From RGIG9060 sp052173655 (GTDB lineage Bacteria; Spirochaetota; Spirochaetia; Treponematales; Treponemataceae), in NCBI GenBank assembly GCA_052173655.1, contig JBQMYD010000003.1:1-64000 (forward strand): a stretch of 64,000 nt of DNA. Reading direction: 5' to 3'. Of the stretch, positions 45,729-57,400 are shown one piece after another; positions within the stretch are counted from its first letter, which is position 1, and each line of letters begins with the position of its first letter. The notes under the pieces are model-generated. The model worked only from the letters and a program-made list of their open reading frames with translations. It did no database searches and was not told where the DNA came from. The position numbers and the translations under genes were made by a program.

Positions 45729-46522
45729 AGGAATTGGACAACCATAAAACTCGAACGCAACAATGGTTTGAAAAAGAAAATTTTTGGCTGGAGTATGCTC
45801 CCATAATGTTTGAAGATAAACGATGGGCAGAAGCTCCCGATGTTGCAAGACATATTTTTAGACTTGCAAGCTTACAGAAAGGTTCAAAAGTTTTGGATGC
45901 AGGTTGCGGACCGGGAAGAATTTGTGTGGAACTGGCTTTGCTGGGACTTGACGTAACAGGAGTAGACCTTATCCGTCCGTTTTTGGATGCAGCAAAAGAA
46001 AGTGCCGAAGCTGAAAATGTATATTTGAATCTCGTGAATGCAGATTTACGCACTTTTAAATGTTCCGATGCAGGACTGAAAAATAACGAAAAATTTGACT
46101 GCTGCTGCAATATGTACACAAGTTTCGGATATTGCGATTCCATAGAAGAAGACACCTTGATTTTGAAAAACATTTACAATGCACTAAAAGACGGCGGAAT
46201 TTTCATTATGGAATGCACCAGCCGCGAAAGTGCTGTAAAATATTTTACCGACGGTGAGTGGTTTGAGCGTTCCGGGAAAACCGTTTTAACAGAGTTCTCG
46301 GTAGAGGGAGCTTGGGAAGGTTTAAAATCAAAATGGATTTTAATCGATAACAAGACCGGCGAAAAAAGAGAACATTGTTTTGTTCAACGCCTATATTCTG
46401 CAACGGAATTAAAAAATACCCTAAAACAAATAGGTTTTTCAAAAATAGATGTATTCGGTGATTTTAACGAAGAAGCATACGATCAAAATCTAAGAACAAT
46501 GATTCTTGTTTGTAAAAAATAA
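45725..46522 (+). CDS. Class I SAM-dependent methyltransferase
   Basis: Methyltransferase of unknown target. The SAM-binding motif I is VLDAGCGPGRICVELALLG, with VTGVDLIRPFLDAA as motif II and NMYTSFGYCDSIEEDTLILKNIYNALKDGG further on, typical of small-molecule or general class I enzymes. A C-terminal beta region ends MILVCKK. The ATG at 45725 overlaps the stop of the DUF134-NifX gene (ATGA), so the two are coupled; TTG at 45719 is a less likely start. No obvious Shine-Dalgarno. The protein has 265 residues. Confidence 0.85.
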   Translation: MKELDNHKTRTQQWFEKENFWLEYAPIMFEDKRWAEAPDVARHIFRLASLQKGSKVLDAGCGPGRICVELALLGLDVTGVDLIRPFLDAAKESAEAENVYLNLVNADLRTFKCSDAGLKNNEKFDCCCNMYTSFGYCDSIEEDTLILKNIYNALKDGGIFIMECTSRESAVKYFTDGEWFERSGKTVLTEFSVEGAWEGLKSKWILIDNKTGEKREHCFVQRLYSATELKNTLKQIGFSKIDVFGDFNEEAYDQNLRTMILVCKK

Positions 46523-46617
46523 CACTCAAAAACATTAAAAAAAGATGAAGCATCCATTGATTAGTTTTTTGATATCATTGTCTGAATGAATTATATCCGG
46601 CTAACGTCCTAAAAAGC

Positions 46618-46655
46618 ACGGGCAGTCCGAAAATCGAAATTTTCGGACTGCCCGT
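46618..46655. terminator. Bidirectional terminator between the methyltransferase gene and groEL
   Basis: A perfect 17-bp stem (ACGGGCAGTCCGAAAAT and its complement) with a CGAA tetraloop. T-rich tails follow on both strands (CAATTTTTAATTTT on plus, GCTTTTTAGG on minus). It separates two convergent genes. Confidence 0.9.
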
Positions 46656-46695
46656 CAATTTTTAATTTTAAAACTTTTCAGCTTTTTGCCGTAAA

Positions 46696-48336
<1,641 letters not shown>

Positions 48337-48385
48337 TTATCTCCTTAACGATAGAAAGAATACTTAATACTAACTTAAAGATAAT

Positions 48386-48423
48386 AAATTTTTGCCGGAA
48401 CGGCAAGCCGTTCCGACAAATTT
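48386..48423 (-). terminator. Hairpin after the giant lipoprotein gene
   Basis: An inverted repeat centred on GGAACGGC/GCCGTTCC, with one mismatch and flanking AAATTT arms, lies 5 bases after the stop. The T-tract is weak, so it may be a terminator or an mRNA 3' stabiliser ahead of groEL. Confidence 0.55.
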
Positions 48424-48427
48424 GATC

Positions 48428-51400
48428 CTATTGCAAATGGGCAGTTTCAAGACCGGTTTTTGTTCCGTAACCAAGAAACGGAGTATTACTGAGTGAGCTG
48501 TTTTTCCTTATACCCACACCAACAGTATAGTTCAAAGGAATTCGCCCTGTAGGAACTGTCATAACTTCCCAGTTACCGGTAAATTCATCGTCAATTGCTC
48601 CGTCAAGAATTTTTCCGTCCTGAGCAACTCCTGCTAACCAAGCAATCCTGTTGGAAAACTTTGTTTCCATAAAGGCACTCATGTAATACGAGATATACGG
48701 AATATAACGGCTAACAATTGTACCGTCCGGTTTTGTAACAGATTTTTTCTCGTTGCTCACATCAATACTGATACATGTTCCTACAGAAAGATAACTGTCT
48801 ACAGTACAAATTTGTGCATCTTGACTGTAACTAGGTAAATAAGCGTACTTTAAATCTCCTGCACTTGCACCATAGTAAGCTATATGAACACCGTCATCCG
48901 GATCTACTTTCAGATCCACATACCAACCGGCAAAATCTCCATCAATGACTTTTGTATTTTGTCCCCACTTATCGGCATTGCTTCCGGGTGTAGTATTATA
49001 GCTGAACATCAAAGACTGGTTTTCTGAGTCATACCAAGCAACAACTGCGGTACCACTTGAAGTTACTCCAACTGCAACATATTCTCCAACTCTATTAACG
49101 TTATTTGTTCCTGTAGATGAAGAAATCCCCGTAGCTCCGGAACCTGCAATTATTTGAAAGCCGTTTGCAGAACCGCTTCCGTTGTTACCGTGATTTCCTA
49201 ATCCTCCGGAAAATGTCAACTGAGAATCCGAATTCATATTACCGGAAACTGTTCCGTAGCGGAATCTTACTTGGTTTGATAAACTTTCATAATAAATAGT
49301 GTATACATTTCCTTGTGAATTAGTAGCTGCTGAACTTGTTGCAACTATTTTAGGATTTTTTACACGGTTTGCACTGAAATTTGCACCGTTATAGCTGTTT
49401 TCCAAGGCAACTTTTTTCCGTCCTGAATTATACGCCATACGGCTAGAAGGATCCGAATTAGGATTTTGATATGACAAATTAGACCACGTGGATCCGCTGC
49501 CTTTATATATATTTCCGGGATGAGAGGCGGTATTCCATGCATAAAAACCGTAATTTGCATACCCCCCGTTATCGTTATTTCCGCCTGCTCCTGAATCTCC
49601 GTTCATTGAAGAACCGTAAATTCTTCCTGCATTGTCAACAGCACAAGCAGTATCGTACCACTGAGTAAACGAATGGTCTATTCTAAAATCAGCTCCATTC
49701 AAATTCATACGAGTATCTTGAGCTCCACTGTCGTATACAAAACCTACAGTCTGTCCGACATCCTTTCCTACCCGCATTGTAGGATATCGTATAGTTGTAT
49801 CACCCCTAATCTCGTAAAACTTCCATACATATAAATAACGATCGTCATTTAAGATATTGTTGTTCACGTTGTTAGGCTCTTTATTGTAATCTTTTTTGTT
49901 GTCGTTAATGTTATTGATAGAATCAACTCCATTTACTTTTACAAGCAAAGGCCCGCTTTTAGCACTTGAAGGTACAGTGTAATTAAGGCTCTCTCCTCCA
50001 GGTACGGCAGTTCCGTTTACCACAACTTTATTTACCCCTGTATTATTCAAGTTGAAACCAAAAATCTTAATAATTTCACTTTGCTGCACAGGATATTTTC
50101 CGTTTGCAGAGCGGTTAAACACAGAAGTTTTTTTCTTATAAGCTCCGTCCAAAGCTGTTCCAATTTTGGTAATATAAGGAACAACATCTACATCGGTTTT
50201 TCCATATCCCCAGTTATTAGTCGTATAAAAATTACTTGAAGATCGAGGGATATTTTCGGTAGAAGCATAATCGCTTACCGTAGATGTTCTTCCTCCACCA
50301 TCAAAAATAACGAGTTCAATACTTACGTTATTTTTTGCAACACCGCTTATAGTACTTGTATCCCACAGATATGCAAATTCAAGATAATGGCCTTTTTGGT
50401 TAAGAAATTGATGCAATTCGCCTGTATAAGCAGTATTAAAAGTTAATGCTCCGCCGGACCAAGTTGCAATGTCATAAGTTTGAACGGTGTCTCCGGTAAT
50501 CTTAACTTCGATTTTTTGTATACGCTGATTATCAAAAGCTTCACCTCTGATATAAACCTTACCGCTTAATGTAGGTTTTTCGTTTGAACTTAAAATGGAT
50601 TTTCTAGGTTCAATATGTCCTATATCTTTATCAAAGGTACCTCTGTTTTTATGGGAATCAGACATTGTCTGCCATGCCGGATCAGTCATAGCTACATACG
50701 CATCTGTATTGAATGCCAAAAGTTGAGCTACAGGATTTTCAGTATCGGTATTTTCCATAGAAACTACAAACGTAGTACTTCCGGTCGAAAGTCCAAGAAC
50801 ATCCTCTACCCAAACTGTGTAAGTAATGGAACCGGTTGCCTTTAATGCTTTACAGGTATTTCCCTTAAATTCAAACGCAGTTTTTGCGGCATTCCAAGAA
50901 ATACCTGTAGGCAATGTGGAAGAATTACTTGCAATTGTGTATTCATCGGTTCCGTTAGTCCATTTCATGTGATATACAAGACCGCCGTTTGCTCCACTTA
51001 CATCAAAACCGAATTGTAAATAATAATTTAAACTCTTGAACACAGTAGTATCTGTAAGAGGTGAATCTTTCAGATCATAGTCCATATCGATTCTGGTACT
51101 TCCGGTTCTCTTAGGAACAAAATTTACTTCGTTATCAGCAGATAAATTGTCTACCGCCATAATATCCGTATTCATTGTAAGCTTTGTTACAGTCGGTGCA
51201 TGATTGCAAACAAACATTTTGTCCTGGAAAAAGCGTACATTTCCTGCTGAATCGGCAATAAGATAATTTACATGATACTTTCCGTCATTAAGCAAAGCGG
51301 AATCAAAATCCATGTACCAAATACCTGAAGCTGCCATGTTTTCATCATATCCGTCGTTATCGGCATTTACACCTAAATCACTTCCACCTTCGGCACAGTC

Positions 51401-54400
51401 AATAACAATATACTTAGTTCTACTACCGTTACTGATCCTTTTTGTTACACTGTTGTAAGTAACACCGTTTAAGTTTTTGTTTACATTTGCAAAAGAATCA
51501 AAAGGAATATGAATTACTCTTGTACTTCCACTTTCGGTATATACAGTTGCAGTATGAGTCATTACTTCCCCTGTAGTATCCAAAGCGTAAGGATCTGAGG
51601 AATTACCGCCTACAGAGAACACTCTTGTATCATCCGATTCTGCTGTAAAGAAAAGCATTGCATAAGCAATTCCACTTCCGCCGCTTTCTTCCTGCATGTA
51701 GCCTCGTATTGTAGCTTCTCCACCTGCAATTCTCATAAACTGATTTTCATCACGTACACTGCCCTCACCGAACGGATCATTATACAAATACGTTGTCATG
51801 TAGGCAGAACCCACCTTTGCCTTTTCAAAAGTAGGAGCACTGATATCGATATAGAATCTTCTGGTAACAACGGTCTGTTTTATATTATTATCCGTTGCTT
51901 CAACCGTAATTGTTACGGCATTTCCACATCTGTTTATAAGCTCACTTAAGTCAAAAGTTCCGGTAATTCTTGCAGAAGAACCTGAATGTCCGGTTACCGA
52001 GGTTATAACTTGTTTACCCCTGGAACCTGTTGCAGTTACAGAATAAGAATCAACATTACCATCATCGCTCAAGTTGATTTCATAATCAAAATCTTGACTC
52101 AAGTATATATCAGCAGAAGGCATTGAAGTAAGTTCAATACTTGGAGCACCGGAATCTATAAATACCGTTACTTCTTTTACCTCGCCAAATACCGCATTTG
52201 CAGGACCTTCTTCTTTTGTATCAAGAGCCATAACACGAATCTTGAGCTGAGTTTGGTCGCCGTCTCTATAACCGCTAGTAACCCAACTGTCCGTATAAAA
52301 ATCTTTAAGAGCCATATTGTCAAAGATACGTTTGCCGTCAATGGAACTTCCGGGTTTATTTACGTTAGAATTATTAATTTTAAGTTTCCAGTTAGCAACA
52401 GGAGCAAGTCCGGTTACACCGTCAACTTCATACCAATAATCTTTGTTTGTGTAAGCCCCCTTAACACCTACATCTTTTTGAGCTTTTGAAAAATAAGAAG
52501 TTACAGTATTTCCCGTAGCGTCCTTCATAGGAACTCCGCCTTCCCTGATAATTTCTTCTCCGGGGAAAACCGTTCCCGGAACATAATTTTCAGCTCCGCT
52601 TCTGGCTGTTAAAACACCGTTTACATAGTTACCGTTTATAACCTCAACCTGCATATAAACTTTTGAAACTACATAATCATCAGTAGCAAGTCCGCTTACA
52701 GTAAAGGAACCTCCAACTTCATTTTTAGGAGAGTTAGGATCAGGATAACTGATAGTTACGGTCGGTTTATCGGAGTCAGTATCAATGTTTATAGGATAAA
52801 CCCCAAAGTTCATATTTCCGGCTTGATCACGAGCAACAACATAAACATAAGTAGTCCATAAGTTATCTGAAGTTCTCCTATCGGCAAAACCTCCGTTTAC
52901 AATGTTCAAAGATTTAAAATCAAAGTTCCAGTTCCATGAATCTCCACTGTTTTTCCATTTTCCGCCTACAATTATATCCGTGCCGGATGTTATAGGGTTA
53001 TCCACAACTCCGTCTTCAATAGCACCTTTTCCTACTCCCAAGCTGATCGTTTTTATACGTCTTGAACCGATGCCGTTTACATAGTTTGACATATTTGTAA
53101 TTGAACTGCCGTCTTCCAATAAAATCGTAATTGCATCGGACTTTCCTATTTGGTAGAAAATTTTGCCCATTGAGTCTTCACCGCTTGCAGGAATTGTTCC
53201 TGTAACAGATACGGTTCCAAGTACATCAGTAGCATTTCCGGTTGTTACATCATGAGTACATGAAGCATCTACATTCATAACGTAAGGACGGCTAAATTTC
53301 ATCTGAGGAGGAGTATTATCACAAGCCGTTTTTATTGTCTGCTCTCTTTCATTTCCGGCTTCATCGTATACTGAAATTGTTGTTACGTAAGAACCGTCAT
53401 AAATATACGGACTTTCATCTGTTAAAGATCCTCCCGGAATCCATGTAAAATTATATTTTTTGTCTACAGCATTCCATGCAAAAGTTGCCCCCAAAGGAGG
53501 TGTTTCATCAGGTTTTAATATAACCGAATATTTTGCTTTTTCGGAAACGGTATAGCTAGGATGAGTAATGAAAATTTCCACTCTGTTTATTTTTCCGAAT
53601 TCCTTGTCATATACTGAACCGCTGTATGAAAAGTTATCTCCTTTTGCGTGCAGAATATCAAAACTTGGAGTAGACAAATAAGGCTTATTTTGATCTACCC
53701 AAAAAGCATTTGAAGTATAAGTTTGGCTTATACCTGCCTCATCCGTTGCAATTATCTTTAATTTCCATAATCCGTCAGTAGTTCCTACAACACTTTCCTC
53801 GGTCTGTCCTGCAAGGAAACTTGCCATAGAAATATTTACAGAACCGCTTGTAACGGCAGTGTAATTCAAAGTTCCGGAAGCTCCTGCTCCGGAAAAATCT
53901 GTATAACTTAACCCGCCGTCGTTTGAATGCTGGAATTGATATTGCAAAGACCTTACACCGCTTATAGAATCGCTAAAGCCTACACTTATTTTTATCGAAC
54001 TTGAATTTACACTTGTAAACTTAGTAAGTCCATCGGAAGCTTCAATGTTGTTCCATGTTATGTTAGGAGCAGTTCTGTCTATTGTGTACTTGTAAGTATA
54101 CGAAGTTTCTTTTTGACACTGATCCACAACTTTAAACACTATTTCGCGGTTTTTTCCCTCGGCAGCACTTGCAGGCAAAGTAAAACTCCATGCTTGATTT
54201 TTTCCGCTTAAATTCACGGAATACAAAGGAGAACTTTCGCCCCGGAAAGTTGCTGTTAACGATTTAAGATCCTGATCATCAGTTGCTGTTCCGCTAAAAA
54301 CCTGTGAAGAAGTAAATATCCCGTTCATAGGAGTAACTGTAGTTTGAGGAGCTGCACTGTCAATATTTACTTCTACGGAAGTTGCATTTTCACACCAGTT

Positions 54401-57400
54401 ACCGGCTTTATCCCTTCCGTTTATGTGAACGTAGCGTTTACCGCTCATTCCTGTAAAATCCGCATTTACAACAAAATCTCCGGAAGAAACTATCAAAGAC
54501 GCATTCTGTCCGGTTGAAGGAACAAATACAGGAGGTGTTGCATCTCCGGTAATTACAAACCTGACTTCATCTATACCGCTTGTTAAATCCGTAAACTTTC
54601 CTGTAAGTCGTTTACCTGCAGATACAGCATCAACATAAAAAGGCCCTACTGAATCGGGATCCATCGTAATGACAGGTTTTTCTTCATCAACGGTATAGTC
54701 CAACTCTTTTTCAATTTGGTGTCCTATTCCATCAACAGCTATAACCTTTATTGTACCTGAATCATGCGTTAAGGTGAAAGCAGGAATTTCCCAAGAAGGC
54801 GAAGGATTATCTATTTTAATATTTTGTCCTATAGTTCCGGTACCGGTTTGAACTTCTTTTACCGTTATCGAGGCTATTCCATTAGCATCCGAAACAGTTC
54901 CACTGATTTTGAAAGTTCTTGATACAAAAGTTCCGTTTGAACTGATATTATTTACAGATAACAAAGGAGCACCATCATCAATTGCAATATGTGCAGTATA
55001 TTCTGTGTAATTATACGTACCGAAAGCATTTGAAGTTCCTTCGTAAATATCGTTTAATTTAAAAACAAGAGTATGTCTGCCATAAGGCAAATCCTTTACG
55101 TTGTAACTCCATACCATTGAATTTCCGGAAAGATCTCCTATCTTTGTAGAAGGAGCTCCGTTTACTGCAACATAAATATCTTTTAAGCCGTCATCATCAG
55201 AAAGATTCACACTGATATTGTTGTTTGAAGTTTTTCCCAGAATATTTTTAGGATTATTTGAAGCATCAAATCCTGCATCATCTCTGTTTGAAAGCTGTAT
55301 TATATTTGAAGGTGTAAAAACAGGTTTATCACTTTCCTGTTCAATTACATATTCAAACTTTTTATACGCTACATTACCTGACTTATCTTCAGCTTTAAAA
55401 CAGAGGTTCAGGTAATTCTTACCGCCTACACTGTGATAATTTGCAGGGTTTGTAGTATCTACCGAAAGAGTAATACCGCTTACAAGCTGTTCATCCGTAA
55501 AACTTGTAGCAGTAGCCCAATTTCTCAAGCTGTCATCGGCATTGTAATCGTAAGTATACATTGCACTTTTCAAATTAGAATCGACAACAATTGCTTTTAA
55601 TGTCAGATTTTTTCCGTTTACAGTATCCGCAATTCCTTTGTAAGTCAAAACAGGATTTACGGAAGTAACGGTAACAGTAGGACTTTCACTGTCGACAACT
55701 ATATTTCGAGTTAAAATAGCACTGTTTTTTTCCGGATATCCGTTCCAAAAAGCCTTATCTTTTGCATTAATTATTATCTTGTAAAGACCATCGGATGCAA
55801 AATTGTGGGTCCAGCTCCATGTTCCGTTGCCATCTCCATTTGCAGTATAATTAACGTTATATGTACCTATGTCTACTCCGCTCTCGGCTGTTACGGAAAA
55901 TCCTTTTGTATACATTTCACTACCGCCAAGCTTGATTTTCCAAAAGTTATACTCGGTATCCGTAACATAATTTGCCTCTTTTATGGTACCGTTTACTGAT
56001 ACATTGCGTTTTGTATACAATGTTGCTTCGTTTGAATTGGGGAAAGTGCTTTCCTTAAGTTTAGGAGAGGTAAGGTCTACTATTATGTTAAAATTGGAAT
56101 TGTGTTTAAGTCTTGCATATTCAGCCGGATCAAAATCAGCAGAAGAAGACATTACGTTAAAAGGCAGACCAACCGTTCCTGTTCCTGTCTTTTGATAATT
56201 TTTTGAAACTTCTGTTGTAGTTGTTATCTTTCTGGTAGTATCGCTTATATTTCCTACAGCATCTATTGCTCTTACAATAAGAGTATACTTTCCATCCTCA
56301 AATTCCGGCTTTGCATAAGAAATATACCAGCCATCAACCTTATCTTCTTCCTTGTAGCCGAGTGCCCGATTTATGGTTTTTCCCATAACTGCATTAGACC
56401 AAACGGTAACATCGTTTGCAGTTTTGTACCAGTCTTTTACCAGTCCCCACTCAATTTTTGTTACACCACTGATTTCATTCGGATTTGTAAGTGCACCATC
56501 ATTATCGTCATTGAAAGTTCCGTAAATATAAACCGTATTTGAAGCATTTATTACACAACCATCAAGATTATACCTAAGCATCATAGAATCAGTACTTTCT
56601 TCAACCGATAAAAGAGGAGCTGTTGTATCTTTTTTGTAGGTAAACACTCTTTCCATTACACGCCCGATTCCATCAGTTGCCCTAATTGTGATGTCTGCAA
56701 CTTTTTTGTTATCGGTTTCCATGTCCCATGTTATTGACCAGGGGCTTGCTACAGTTGTTGCAGGAGTAACAGGAGTTAGACTATAAAAAACAACATCTTG
56801 ATTGCTTGTATTTTTTGAAATGAATTCAAGTTTTTCTATGTTACATTCATCTGTCGTTTCTCCACTAATATTAAAACTATTTGAAACAAACTGAGCTGAC
56901 TGCGTTGTAATATTTAATGCAGGTCTAGCATCGTCTATCGCAATATAGTATACGCCTGTTTCAACATAACTGTTAGGAGTTGCAACATCACTTACATAAT
57001 TAGAATCCGTTACTTTAAAATAAATCTTGTGTCTTCCGTAAGTTAATCCTGCTATATTTTTTACAGCAAGTTTGTATTGAGCCGTTTTTGGCTGCTGACC
57101 GGAAATAACAGAACCGATATCTGTCCATGAAGTTTCATCATCAACCTTGATAAAAATTTTGTTCAGCCCATCATCATCCGCAAGAGTAATGAACAACATT
57201 CCGCTGGTTTTATCAAAAATATTATTTTCCGTAGCTTGTGTTGCAAGAGAATCTTTTTTTGCAAAACCGGCAATTTCTTTGGAAGCTAAAACTTCAAAAT
57301 TACTTCCTTCAAATGAAGGTTTATCGGTTCCCTGATCAATCTTATAATTTGCAAATTCACAAGTATCACCGGTAAATTCAGTTACATTACCGGAGCGGTC

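Noticed and set aside
46523..46695. Small RNA or tRNA in the gap before groEL
   Set aside because: The only strong structure is a terminator hairpin; no cloverleaf or promoter was recognised.
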